This document shows positions 1 through 10,350 of a DNA stretch of 64,000 nt, piece by piece. The notes under the pieces are model-generated. The model saw only the letters and a program-made list of their open reading frames with translations. It did no database searches and had not been told where the DNA came from. This stretch comes from Chrysopilus asiliformis (taxonomy: Eukaryota; Arthropoda; Insecta; Diptera; Rhagionidae): assembly GCA_964034945.1 (NCBI GenBank), contig OZ035962.1, forward strand, positions 29,787,943-29,851,942. The letters run 5' to 3'. Each line of letters starts with the position of its first letter. The first letter of the stretch is position 1. Position numbers and translations under genes: made by a program.

Positions 1-547
1 AGAACTTTGTATTCCAGTCGGACATAAAACAAAATTCGTTGTAAATCATCTCAGGTAGTTCATTTAGTTGACCATTTTAATGATTATGTTGCGTTAAATT
101 TGTGAGCGAATATATTTTGATATTACAGGTATTACTGTTCTATGGTAAAACGGTTGGACACTTTGGTACTATTAAAATTTCTACATTTGTATATACCAGT
201 GGTTATAGTTGATGTGAAAGTGAACTGTGGCGTATAACAGAGAAATAAAATTTGATTTGTGCGAAATTGAATTTTGTTTAACAGGTGGATTTACAAGGTC
301 TGGACTTTTAGTGTTGGAATGTGACCAGAAAGGGTGGAGAAAATTGTAATCATAAATTGTTGTAAATGTTTAAAGAATAAATTTAAAGATAGTACAGTGA
401 AATTTTCATGTGACCACAAGAGGATTTCGATGTTCGAATTTCTTCAATTCAGCAATTTGGTAAAAATATATAATAATTTAAAAAAAAATCGATTTAATAG
501 AGTGTCGGTAGTTAAAACTTTCAATTCGCATTAAAACTCAAATTTTG
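1..547. other. AT-rich DNA without recognisable features
   Basis: I see only short chance reading frames here and no domain, splice pattern, terminal inverted repeat or tandem repeat that I can support. Confidence 0.5.
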
Positions 548-632
548 TTATCAGTTACGTCCCGGATAAGCCGTGACAGTCCAGAATTCAGGCATGTTGT
601 CCTGGCATTCCGGAAACTAAACTCTTGTTTTG
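548..632. repeat. fragment of a dispersed repeat, copy 1
   Basis: This stretch (CCCGGATAAGCC ... CATTCCGGAAACTAAACT) is similar, with substitutions, to 2795-2890. Both share the order GTC/CGGGA, CAGG, then a block ending GAAACTAAACT. It is probably a degraded MITE. The family is not named because no intact copy is present. It abuts the truncated end of the next element at about 632. Confidence 0.35.
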
Positions 633-921
633 GCCCCCCTCCCTAATGGTCCATGTTTGACCATTAACGAACTTAGCCTTGCATTTTACGAAAAACGAAT
701 CTGCGTAAAATTTCATGTTTCTAGCTCAATCCGTGCGTCCGCAATCCGCGCCACAGACAGACAAACGGACAGACGAACGGACGGACATGCAAAATTCAAT
801 TTCTTTATCATTCTAAACTCACTGCTGTAATTCATTTTTGAGTGTGATGACGGGATCTTGGCGTTACAAACGGTAAGGCAAATCTAATATACCCTTTGGA
901 TTCACCATACGGGTATAAAAA
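632..921 (-). mobile_element. INE-1-like (Helentron-associated) element, truncated
   Basis: On the minus strand this starts with TATACCCGTATGGTGAAACC, then the core GCATGTCCGTCCG and the block CGCGGATTGCGG found in the other family-2 copies (12399, 18495, 41875, 62974). The distal third, with the 3' subterminal repeat and hairpin, is missing. The copy breaks inside the poly-G/poly-C region. The GTCC/GTCT core and the TATACCC...GGGTATA start resemble Drosophila INE-1; the relationship is inferred from memory of that family, not from a search. Confidence 0.6.
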
Positions 922-1190
922 CAATTTGCCTGCAGTGCATATTTATTAATTGTTCTGACTCGGATTTTATTTCAAGATTTCAAGAAAACACATTCTAAAC
1001 TTTTATCATTCTAAACTCACTGCTGTAATTCATTTTTGAGTGTGATGACGGGATCTTGGCGTTACAAACGGTAAGGCAAATCTAATATACCCTTTGGTTT
1101 CACCATACGGGTATAAAAACAATTTGCCTGCAGTGCATATTTATTAATTGTTCTGACTCGGATTTTATTTCAAGATTTCAAGAAAACACA
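804..1190. repeat. tandem duplication, period 198 bp
   Basis: Positions 804-992 are repeated almost exactly at 1002-1190. The repeated piece contains the 5' end of the INE-1-like element plus about 70 bp of flanking DNA, so the duplication happened after the element inserted. The only difference I noticed is one base in CTTTGGATTC versus CTTTGGTTTC. Confidence 0.85.
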
Positions 1191-2794
1191 ATTTTTATTC
1201 CGTTTTAGTCACTATTTGTTTAAACTAAAATAAATTTCGATTGGCTGTTCCTGATTGTTTTGTAGCCTTTGGTTAACAATCAGTTTTGTATTGCGATGTG
1301 TTAATTAAATTTAAAATTTTCAATTGGTTGGTAAAATTGCCGCTCAAGGGTTGTTTTATTAGCATAAAACTTTAAAATTGTGAATTGAACTTTAATTGCA
1401 TTGACTGTAAAAAAATATCCTTGAATTCTATTGTGTTTTCATTATCGAAAAACTTTCTTGCAATTCGAATTTAACATCGTAAAAATTACAATTACCAGGA
1501 AATTAAACAATTATTTACATAGCATTGTTATGAGAGAATTTTTCCACACGGTTTTCTTTTATGGGAAAATGTGCATTAGTGCATGTGTGACACAATCAAA
1601 GATCATTTTGAATTCAATTCTCTGACGAAATGTTTCTTTTATGCGCCCCAATTGATTACGTCGGAATGAAGGGTAAATATTCGTAATATAATGTAATAAA
1701 ATGGTGTAATTGGAATTAACGCAAACATAGAAGAAAGTTACATATCACGAATTCAACTTCCCTACAACATGCTGTCCGTGACAAGTAAATAATCATTGAA
1801 GTGCTCAAGTTTTAGTTTTGTCATCGTCTGTGACGATAAAACCGAAGCAATTCTACCAGAAATTTATCTTAATTGGAAATGCGCTTTGTCTTCTTAAGCA
1901 AACTCCGTACACTAAGATTACAGGATGGGGAAACAGGACATGCAGGAATAAAGAAATGATTATGTCGATTATATCACGATGAGAGGGAACGTATGACGAA
2001 ACAAGAACATAAGGCAATGAATGGATATATTTAATAACATGCTGTGATCCTTGGAAAGATCCTTGTTCTGTTAGTACATTTGTAGGTATAAACCCTCTGT
2101 TTGGTAAACGTGACAGAAATGTAATGTTTTCGTTTATTACAGTCGAGTTACAATGAATTAAGATTTGATGTTGATTGACCTTGATTTTGTTTATTTTTAT
2201 ATTTATTAACTTACTTGTACTTGACTAACGTTTATACTTGGTTTCTTTTTTATCATCGACATATTATCGAAAAAAGTTGTATAACACTTTCCTTTCATGT
2301 GGGCTGCTTGAAAAGATTTTGTTTTATGTTATTTTTTGATGTGTGGGATGAAACTTTCTAAGGATTTCGCTTTCATTTCAGAGAAAAGACACATAAAATT
2401 TTCAACTATGTGCCTATGAATACTTTTACAGGATGTGATTATAAATGTACCTGTTTGGCAATTTTTTTGTGAAAAGCTAATCAAAAAATATATGGTAGGA
2501 GACTTTTCAGGTTTCACGATGTGTAAATTTAGCTTTCATTGGGTTTTTTTTCTCAAAGAGTTCAAATAAATACCTACAATTTTTTAAGCATTTCGTTGGG
2601 GAAAACCTTCATGTTGACGCAAAATTTTTTATATATATCGAATCAGGTGTTACAGAAAATTGTTTACGGTTTATTTACATTTTTTGTGGGTGTGTAGATA
2701 ATTTTGTCAAAGCTGTTTTTTCGGATTGGCAATGTTTTTTTTTAAAATAAAGTTCAACATCTTACGTATAAGATTTCTGGAAATGTTCTCCATT
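1191..2794. other. AT-rich DNA without recognisable features
   Basis: About 1.6 kb with no convincing exon, terminal repeat or tandem array. The reading frames present are short and AT-biased. Confidence 0.45.
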
Positions 2795-2890
2795 TATAAG
2801 GTGACCATACATCTCTGATTAGTCGGGATAGTTCCGAAATCAGGCTTACCAGCGTCTCGAAAACTAAACTTTTGTCCTGGATTATTCATT
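2795..2890. repeat. fragment of a dispersed repeat, copy 2
   Basis: This matches 548-632 imperfectly and has the additional left part GGTGACCATACATCTCTG. The ending GAAACTAAACTTTTGTCCTGG matches GAAACTAAACTCTTGTTTTGG in the other copy. It looks like a decayed nonautonomous DNA transposon. Confidence 0.35.
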
Positions 2891-2916
2891 TTTGCGTTAT
2901 AATTTATCAAACGCTA

Positions 2917-3569
2917 CACAGTAAAAAAATTTGGTGTACTTTCCAAAAAATTATATTGATGAAATATTAGTACAATTTTGGATTAGAATTTAAAACATGC
3001 GAACTATTGAAAATATTTTAGCATTTTTTGACTTTATCATACTAATCATACTCATCATATCATACTAATATATAAAAATGAGTTGGTGTCTGTCTGTCTG
3101 TCTGTTCCTCTATCACGCAAAAACGGCTGAACCGATTGACTTGAAATTTGGCATGAGTGTCTGTGGTAGTTCTGGTTCCAATATAGGCATACGGAAAAGT
3201 AGCGCTGGTGGTGGGGAGAGTAAGGGAAGGGGGTAAAGTTACTTCGAAACTTAGCTCTTCCTCTATGTTACCCTTTCGCGGGGAAACTACCGAGCCGATT
3301 GGTCTGAAGTTTATAAATCAAACCATGTGGGGGGTGAACCGCGAAGCGGTTCGGGTCGCAGCCCCTAGTATTTTTATATATTAAAATACTTTAAGTATTA
3401 ATGGCTACAATTTAATCAAAATTGTTGGTTTTATTACTAATCTAAACCAAAAAAAAAATTAAAAAAAAATTCAAATCTATAGTATTGGATTAGGATTTGC
3501 ATTGGATTACAAAAAGGTTCAGTGTAATCCAATTTTCATTAGAATTTAATCCATGATTTTTTTACCGTG
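2917..3569. mobile_element. MITE with CACRGTAAAAAAAT ends, TA-flanked
   Basis: The left end CACAGTAAAAAAAT (2917-2930) is the inverted complement of the right end ATTTTTTTACCGTG (3556-3569) with one mismatch. Both ends are flanked by TA (2915-2916 and 3570-3571), which fits a 2-bp target duplication. There is no transposase. A 309-bp Helitron (3060-3368) is nested inside, so the MITE itself is about 344 bp and inserted first. Confidence 0.65.
3060..3368 (+). mobile_element. short nonautonomous Helitron
   Basis: Canonical rolling-circle ends are visible. The 5' end begins TC after a host A (3059). A perfect 7-bp stem with a 3-base loop lies at 3336-3352 (GAACCGC-GAA-GCGGTTC). The element ends CTAG at 3365-3368 with a host T at 3369, giving insertion between A and T. 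Near the 5' end is a GTCT tetranucleotide run (about 3088-3105), followed by a block starting ACGGCTGAACCGATTGA that I recognise from many insect Helitron-derived repeats. There is no Rep/Helicase coding sequence, so it is nonautonomous. Confidence 0.8.
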
Positions 3570-3571
3570 TA

Positions 3572-5527
3572 GAAACATGATCATTAAATTATGTAAGAGG
3601 TTGCTATAAATCTGTGGCGCACCTGTGGCGCATTTTTTTCTATCCTTCAACGGAATTTGTACAACATCAGTTGGAGTTATCTATGAAGAGCACGAAGATT
3701 TCCGTTTGTTAAATCATTGCATTACATTATTTCTAAAAAAAGTCGTCTGCGTATATTTCGGTTTGGATTTCATAGTTTTAATCGTGGTTTATTTTCCAAA
3801 ACTTTAGTTAAAGAATCTTCAAATGCACTTACTTAAATAAAAACCTATTAAAATAGATTATTTGCCCAACGGAATTCACAAAATCTTATTGATTAAACAT
3901 TTTTTGTGGCAGCAATTTTTGAATTCTTCATTATTTTAATACTCGACAAAATATAATAGAAGACCTTTAAAATAAATCAATTTATTGGTCATTTAAAGCA
4001 AAATCAACGATCCTTTATTAGAAAATTCTCTCCCAAAATGCAGCATAACATGCGAATATAGTCTTCGTAAAATTGCTTGGATAATTAAATGTACTTAATA
4101 TCAATTCATGAACGTAAAAGGATAATTTTCAGGACATTTTCAAAGCAAAGGCGAATCAAAGTCGATAATCAAGTACACGACAACCTCTATTATTACCAAC
4201 CGATGGACATGTCCTGAATGAGACAGAAATGGAGCAAATTTTGGACTAGACAAAACGCTCCCAACTATGGAATTTTTGTCAGGGTAATCCAAAAGGCTAT
4301 TTTCAACCCATTTTCCACAAATTTTCAAGTGACAATGCCGTACTAGTGAGGTGTATTAATTTTATCTCTAATATTTGCATTATGCTGATGAAATCAAATA
4401 CGGTGCGTCGGTCGTGGGGGTTAGATAATGTCGGGCACATGTATGTACTACAATGCAATTTTCCATGACTATAAAAGATACTTAACCTCACATAGAATGT
4501 TCACTAAAATCCTTTGTTCCGAAATTAACACTAACTGGCAGGAATTTCATGCACAGTCGGGATCAAATTTATTTTACGTTTACCATATGAAGTATTTTGG
4601 AACTTCCAAGGAAGCTATTTTTAGAATGTTATCCCTTCATCAAAAACCTCCATAAAGTAATTATTAAACAGATATGCATGAGTTAAAGTAGGTACTAGGA
4701 AAATGATTTAACGAGAAAAAGATGCCTTTTAAACATTTATAAATATTTTACCGCGAGTTAGGTAAGAAAACTGCCAACCGCAGTATAGCAAAAAAAATGT
4801 CTGGCTTGAATTGCACAATTAAGATTGTTGTGGATTTGAATTTTCTAAAAATAAATCCGTCTCATTGATTTAGAACGAACAATCACAATTTGATATAAAA
4901 CATTAAAATTATTTACGATACTTGGACGTGAGGTGAATCCAAATTCAACATCTCAAGAGTTTCAAATAGAGGGTATGGTTATTCTGCTACAGAGTCTATA
5001 AAGGAGGCAGCAGAATTTCAATGTCGCAAATATAGAGTTGATCAGGGCTGTGGAACATTTTGTGGGTTGGCTAAAATAATCTTTGGTGCTACATGTTTGA
5101 AAGTAAAAATTTTGAAATCTGCATTTAGTTATTTTTGGGTGCTGTTAATGGAACTTACTAACGTTATTCGACTAGAATAGAACCGCATTAAAAATCGGAT
5201 TCATAATGCTCGTGTGTTTATACGTACATGTGTTATTAACCTGAAACATGCGGAAATATACAGTTGAAGACTAATTTAACAATTAAAACTAAAGGAAACA
5301 TAGTCAAAAATGAATACAAAAGTATTCCCAAATTGATTTTCAACTTCCATTAATTTATAGAAAGTGTTTATATGCACGAGAAAATTCGAATTTTTTATAA
5401 TCCCTGCTTATACGACATAATTAAATCGAATTATGGCGAATTTGGTTCAAAAATCTGAATTTTTGATCGTTTTCTCATCAAAATTCGAATCAGACCACTG
5501 GAATTTTCGAATTATTATTATTTATTA
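3572..5527. other. AT-rich DNA without recognisable features
   Basis: About 1.95 kb containing only short frames. I found no intron-exon pattern, inverted repeat or domain that I could defend. Confidence 0.4.
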
Positions 5528-6034
5528 GCTTTCATACCCGTCGCCACTGGGTTAAGTTTTTTGTATAAGTTTTAGAATACGAAGAAACCCGGAAAGAACT
5601 TAAAAACTTTTGAGAAAAATCTTATCCTTGAAGGACTTTCCGTTGCGAATTAGTCTAACACCAGATTCGTGATCAGCGACCCCGAAAACCCCCTAATGAA
5701 ATTTTCCCCGGGAAAAATGGGGAAAAGGATATTTGCGTTATCCTTACAGGACCTTCCGTTTCTAATTTTGAAAATCTAACGCCAGATTCGTGATCACAGC
5801 GACCCAGAAAACCCCCGAGTGAAACTTTTCAGCCTCCTATTGAGCAGGATTCATGGCGAAAATCACGGTTTAAAAACACCCAAACCCCCTTTACCCCCCG
5901 TTTACCCCCTTAGCGATAAAATTTCGGAAAACCCCGCCTTAGTGAGCGCCTACGTGGTGGTTGGGACATACAGTTTTAAGTTTCTAGCTTCACGGGTTTG
6001 GGCTGGGCGTTGATGAGTCAGTCAGTCAGTCAGT
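5528..6034 (+). repeat. interspersed repeat ending in a (GTCA)n core
   Basis: The segment starts ATACCCGTCGCCACTGGGTT. It contains an internal direct repeat of about 45 bp (around 5653-5700 and 5776-5823, both with CCAGATTCGTGATCA and GCGACCC). It then reaches a block TTCACGGGTTTGGGCTGGGC followed by GTCA repeats (about 6017-6037). Similar phrases about tens of bases long recur at 10500-10760. The layout (palindromic start, then a tetranucleotide core) resembles the other rolling-circle-type elements in this window, but I cannot see a 3' end because a MITE follows directly. Confidence 0.4.
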
Positions 6035-6040
6035 CAGGTT

Positions 6041-6591
6041 CAGTGTTGCCGGAGACCTCAAGCCCAAAATCGCTGAAATGAGGAAAAAAAATCTCAAAAG
6101 TCTCCGAAATTATAGGCAAAAATCGCTAGTTTTGAGACTTTTTTTAATGCATATTTAAATATATATCTTGTTTTCAAATCGCTTTTATTCTTTGTTTTTA
6201 ACAATAATAAAATATAATAATAAAAAAAAACAACTTTGTCTTCTTAAAAAACACACTGCACCTGCAGGAAAGCAAACAAAATTTAAAAAAACTTGACGTT
6301 TACTTAAGTTAAGTGATTCATGTATTTTCTTATAGGGGGATTCTGTGGTACTTATTTATATACATTTGATAGGTTGTTGACCCAATAAGCATAAATGTAA
6401 AAAAATGTAAAAAGTATGATATTTATTAGTAAAATTTTCGGTAAAGTTTTTTTTCTTAAGAAACTTTTGAGAATCGCTGAAAATCTCCGAAAAGTCCCCA
6501 AAAGACCACTAAAATCTCAAATCTCAACACGTGCTTTTTAAGGCATGAAAGTCGCTAGAAATGAGACAAGTCGCTGAAAATGGCAACACTG
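6041..6591. mobile_element. MITE, CAGTGTTGCC ends, 6-bp target duplication
   Basis: The ends CAGTGTTGCC (6041-6050) and GGCAACACTG (6582-6591) are perfect inverted complements. They are flanked by the direct repeat CAGGTT (6035-6040 and 6592-6597). Subterminal motifs repeat inside both ends (AATCGCTGAAA, GTCGCTGAAAA, CTCCGAAA). The 551-bp body has no coding capacity. It is hAT-like in its CAG start and subterminal repeats, but hAT insertions usually give 8-bp duplications, so the superfamily is uncertain. Confidence 0.65.
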
Positions 6592-6609
6592 CAGGTTAAA
6601 CAATTTTAT

Positions 6610-7043
6610 ATATCGCTACTTCGGAGGAAGACTGTCACAACTCAAAAAATGTCGAATTTGTACTAAAGGTGCGGAAGAGTGGTAATTATGGTATACTTTG
6701 TTGCAGAAGAGTGTTACAATTGTAACTTATAATTCTGGCCACCAGAGAGCAGATGTGTCGGTCTTGCATTGTGCGAAAAAGTTGCGAAAGTTTTTTCAAC
6801 AGTGTCATATGTTTAGTTGTGAATCGTTATTTGAGGTCAAAGCATGCTGCTTTTTTGGTAAAACTGTCCCCTAAGTAAAATTTGCTTAAAAGTTAGTACT
6901 ATTAACCATGCAAAAGCTTGTTACTGTAGATATTTTCTAAATATCAAAAATACTAACACAAAATATCAGAATAACTTTAAAACGTCATTTCCCAAAATTT
7001 GCAATTTTTGAGTTGTGACAGTCTTCCTCCGAAGTAGCGATAT
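6610..7043. mobile_element. 434-bp MITE with 39-bp perfect TIRs
   Basis: Positions 6610-6648 (starting ATATCGCTACTTCGGAGGAA) are the exact inverted complement of 7005-7043. Similarity then continues imperfectly inward. TA dinucleotides flank both sides, so a TA target duplication is possible but cannot be told apart from the surrounding TATATA. It has no transposase. It ends about 140 bp before the first copy of the duplicated gene unit and is not present at the corresponding place before the second copy. Confidence 0.75.
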
Positions 7044-7309
7044 GTATAGATTCTAGAAAACTGTGTCGTGGTAACAATTCTACGACGAAACATTTCACCC
7101 CAATTTCGTAGAAAAATTCTGTTGCGAAATTTCCAACACAATTGTTTTTAAAAGGGCATAATTTACTAAATTCTACTATATTAGAAGGATTATAAATACA
7201 ATTTACTAAATTACTCATACATATAATAGAATTTGAAAATTACGTAATATTTTTTGTTTCAAAATGTGTGTTATTGTATTATAACTTAATATTTACAATT
7301 CCTATGAGT

Positions 7310-7315
7310 TCAGTT
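7310..7315 (+). promoter_or_regulatory. possible initiator (Inr) of gene copy 1
   Basis: TCAGTT matches the arthropod initiator consensus (TCAKTY) and lies 27 bp before the ATG. The same motif stands at exactly the same distance before copy 2 (9163), inside an otherwise diverging upstream region. No clear TATA box at the usual spacing is conserved in both copies. Confidence 0.35.
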
Positions 7316-7336
7316 GACTATTGCGTTTGAAGTGAA

Positions 7337-8107
7337 ATGGAAGGGTTCGTCCGGTTTTTGTTGGTAATATCTCTTTGGGGAAAAAGTTTCGGAAAAGTCT
7401 TTAATGGCTCTTGTAGTTTATCAAGGAGTCCATTACGTGACCAGATGATTATGTTTTTTAGCGATAGAAACTATTGGCCGATATCGCACATTTTGCCGAA
7501 TTTGAATGATTTTGATGAAAGATTAAATTCACTTGGTTTACAATACACAAAAGAGATTATTAAACCTTGCAATCTGCGCAACAATACTTCACCTTTTGAA
7601 GGATCAAAATATTTTATTTGCTTGATCGATCATTTTGGACTAAAACGTTACTGTAAGGAGTCTTATTTGTTCACAATAAAGGCCAATAATTCAACAAAAC
7701 TTTTTTACACGGATATTCAGATTTATAGATCGATTTATAGTGATTTTAAAAATTTTATTATAATGGAATCCTGCATTAAAATAACATTTGATTTAAACAT
7801 GATATCAAAGAGTTACCTGATTTTAGGATCAATCGACACAAAAGATAGTAGATTGGAATGCATTTCCGCATTGGAAAATCTAACTCAAGTGAAATTAGAC
7901 GAGTTTATTGATTTCAAACAAATTCCATCATCACACCGATTGCATTGGCGTAAGGAATTGGAAAAAGGGAAACAACTTCAGTGTGAAATTATATATGATT
8001 CGTCAAGAAAGTTTTGCAATTTTATCTACGTCATTTTGTACTTTGATTTGTTTTTGTATGTTAGTTTTATGATCATTTTATTGGTTTTACGATGCAAATC
8101 TTCTTAA
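7337..8107 (+). CDS. orphan predicted type I membrane glycoprotein, copy 1
   Basis: This is an uninterrupted 256-residue ORF starting at an ATG. I do not recognise the family. Residues 1-20 form a signal-peptide-like hydrophobic stretch. Residues about 229-251 form a hydrophobic membrane segment followed by the short basic tail RCKSS. The region between should be extracytoplasmic. It holds eight cysteines (26, 78, 95, 106, 146, 175, 216, 227) and N-glycosylation sequons at N23, N82/N83, N117/N118 and N181. The ninth cysteine (253) lies in the tail. About 85% of residues match the paralogue at 9190-9963. The central blocks 56-75 and 88-123 are identical, which argues for purifying selection. 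AATAAA signals follow at about 8128 and 8141. A cell-surface or secretory-pathway role is inferred from topology only. Confidence 0.7.
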   Translation: MEGFVRFLLVISLWGKSFGKVFNGSCSLSRSPLRDQMIMFFSDRNYWPISHILPNLNDFDERLNSLGLQYTKEIIKPCNLRNNTSPFEGSKYFICLIDHFGLKRYCKESYLFTIKANNSTKLFYTDIQIYRSIYSDFKNFIIMESCIKITFDLNMISKSYLILGSIDTKDSRLECISALENLTQVKLDEFIDFKQIPSSHRLHWRKELEKGKQLQCEIIYDSSRKFCNFIYVILYFDLFLYVSFMIILLVLRCKSS

Positions 8108-8417
8108 ATAATGTACTTAAATAATGTAATAAAATAATGTAATAAAATTTAATTATAGTTAAATGTATAACAAGTATGGTTTAATAAAAGTTGAATTTGA
8201 AAAAAATATCAAATACGAGTTTTTGGCAGAAACACGATTTTTTTCTTTTATATTCCTCGGTTTGCGATAGAATTAATGATAGAATTCTTCATAGAATGAA
8301 ATTTTTCATACAATTAATGGAAAAGAGTAAATTAAATTTCGTTACCTGAAATTTCAGCTCATTCTGATCTACAGACATTGAGTGAAGAGTTTCTTCCATA
8401 TCCACTTTCCTTTTTAA

Positions 8418-9043
8418 ATTTGTTAAAATTTTACCACGGTGTACCACGTCTCCACGTCCAATAATATTATGCTCATACATGAGTAACAAATCTTTGAAAA
8501 ATGTTGAATATGGTGAAAACTATAAACTTCGTATCTAAAAATATCGCTACAATTTTTTAGGATTAAAAATTGGATGAACATTTTTTTTGGAAAAAAAATA
8601 TTTTCGGTAACCAAATCATAACGAAATTTGGATTGCGGCAACCAAACCATAAAAACATAAGAAAAGCTACGATTGCCAGGAATCACTCGTATATGACAGA
8701 CTCTATATGATGACAGACAAAACGTTTATTTAAATATAATAATAGCTACAATTGTCAGTGCCCAATCGTCAAATACTCTATATGATGACAGACAAAATGT
8801 TTTCAAAAAAAAAAAAAACTTAAGGGGAACGGAGTGGTTTGATTGTATTTTGATGTATGGAAGGGTTTTGTAAAATCATACTCTAAACACATTGCATCTT
8901 TATACATTTATTGGCCATTAAGGGTGCGTCAGCCGTACTTTGTAATTAGGGGTACAAAATATCCAAATCGAACCGTTTAACATTTATTTTACCCAAACCC
9001 ACTAAAAATATTCCAAATCAATTTGGGGCGCTTCGCCAGTGAT
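8418..9043. other. spacer between the duplicated genes with element fragments
   Basis: This is not part of the duplication. It contains two related stretches (about 8645-8730 and 8745-8805) sharing ACTCTATATGATGACAGACA and a block similar to the 3' end of the INE-1-like family (CATAAGAAAAGCTACGATTG). They look like solo 3' termini. A third relative is at 12321-12390. The rest is AT-rich with no gene seen. Confidence 0.4.
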
Positions 9044-9162
9044 TAGGATTCTACAATTTACTAAATTACTCACAGATAATAGATTTTGATAATTACTTAA
9101 TTTTTTTTATTTCAAAATACGTGTCATTGCATTACAGCATAATATTAATAATTCTTACGAGT

Positions 9163-9168
9163 TCAGTT
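9163..9168 (+). promoter_or_regulatory. possible initiator (Inr) of gene copy 2
   Basis: TCAGTT lies 27 bp before the ATG, the same spacing as in copy 1, within a conserved 30-base block that runs to the start codon. Confidence 0.35.
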
Positions 9169-9189
9169 GACTATTGCGTTTGAAGTGAA

Positions 9190-9963
9190 ATGGAAGGGTT
9201 TGTCCGGTTTTTTTTGGTAATATTTCTTTGGGGAAAAAGTTTCGGAAAAGTCATTAATGGTGCTTCTTGTGGCTCATCTAGGGGTCCATTACATGACCAG
9301 ATGATTAAGTTTTTTAGCGATAGAAACTATTGGCCGATATCGCACTATTTGCCGAGTTTGAATGATTTTGATGAAAGATTAAATTCACTTGGTTTACAAT
9401 ACACAAAAGAGATTATTACACCTTGCAATCTGCGCAACAATTCTTCACCTTTAGAAGGATCAAAATATTTTATTTGCTTGATCGATCATTTTGGACTAAA
9501 ACGTTACTGTAAGGAGTCTTATTTGTTCACAATAAAGGCCAATAATTCTACAAAACTTTTTTCCACCAATATGCACAATTATAGACCGATTTATAGTGAT
9601 TTAAAAAATTTTATTATCATGGAATCCTGCATTGAAATAACATTTGATTTAAACATGATATCAAATAGTTACCTGATTTTAGGATCAATCGACACAAAAG
9701 ATAGTAGATTGGAATGTATTTCCGCATTGAAAAATCTAACTCAAGTGAAATTAGACGAGTTTATTGATTTCACACAAATTCCATCATCACACCGATTGCA
9801 TTGGCGTAAGAAATTGGCAACAGGGGAACAACTTCAGTGTGAAATTATATATGAATCGTCAAGAAAGTTTTGCGATTTTATCTACGCCGTTTTGTACTTT
9901 GATTTGCTTTTGTATGTTGGTTTTTTGATGATTTTATTGGTTTTACGATGCAAATCTTCTTAA
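9190..9963 (+). CDS. orphan predicted type I membrane glycoprotein, copy 2
   Basis: This intact, intronless 257-residue paralogue of the protein at 7337-8107 has the same start codon context. The signal-like N terminus, all nine cysteines, the C-terminal hydrophobic segment and the tail RCKSS are conserved, with one extra residue near position 25. The sequons after the N-terminal one are kept (NNS, NNST, NLT). The N23-equivalent sequon is lost because NGS became NGA. Differences cluster at residues 22-40, 124-137 and 195-250, while two central blocks are invariant. Intact frames after this much divergence suggest that both copies are functional, or were until recently. The family is unrecognised. 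Confidence 0.7.
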   Translation: MEGFVRFFLVIFLWGKSFGKVINGASCGSSRGPLHDQMIKFFSDRNYWPISHYLPSLNDFDERLNSLGLQYTKEIITPCNLRNNSSPLEGSKYFICLIDHFGLKRYCKESYLFTIKANNSTKLFSTNMHNYRPIYSDLKNFIIMESCIEITFDLNMISNSYLILGSIDTKDSRLECISALKNLTQVKLDEFIDFTQIPSSHRLHWRKKLATGEQLQCEIIYESSRKFCDFIYAVLYFDLLLYVGFLMILLVLRCKSS

Positions 9964-10030
9964 ATAATGTACTTAAATAATGTACTTAAATAATGTACTT
10001 AAATAATGTACTTAAATAATGTACTTAAAT
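9961..10030 (+). repeat. 13-bp minisatellite in the 3' flank of gene copy 2
   Basis: The unit TAAATAATGTACT is present five times in tandem plus a partial unit, starting at the stop codon. Copy 1 has one unit plus a partial at the equivalent place (from 8104). It probably lies in the 3' UTR, just upstream of the AATAAA signals. Confidence 0.85.
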
Positions 10031-10350
10031 AATGTAATAAAATAATGTAATAAAATTTAATTATAGTAAAATGTGTAACAAGTATGGTTTAATAAAAGTT
10101 GAATTTCAAAAAAAAAAAAATCAAATACGAGTTTTTGGAAGAAACATGATTTTTTTTCTTTTATATTACTCGGTTCGCGATAGAATTAATGACAGAATTC
10201 TTCAAAGAATGAAGTTTTTCATACAATTAACGAAATTTTTCATACAAATTATGAAAAAGAGTCAATTAAATTTCGTCACCTGAAATTTGAGCTCAATCCG
10301 ATGCACAGACATTGAGTAAAGAGTTTGTTCCACTTCCACTTTTCTTCTTA

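Larger units (their letters stand above)
7184..8417. repeat. gene-containing segmental duplication, unit 1
   Basis: This unit is directly repeated at 9044-10350. The similarity covers about 150 bp upstream of the ATG, the whole coding region and about 310 bp downstream. Divergence is moderate and includes small indels. The spacer 8418-9043 is not duplicated. Confidence 0.85.
9044..10350. repeat. gene-containing segmental duplication, unit 2
   Basis: Direct repeat of 7184-8417. It is longer mainly because a 13-bp tandem repeat after the stop codon has expanded (9961-10030) and because a CGAAATTTTTCATACAA-type stretch is doubled near 10210-10250. Confidence 0.85.

Noticed and set aside
630..830. 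Frames with RQTDRRTDGH-type repeats (also near 12572, 41949, 63062)
   Set aside because: They are translations of the GTCC/GTCT cores of the INE-1-like elements, not genes.
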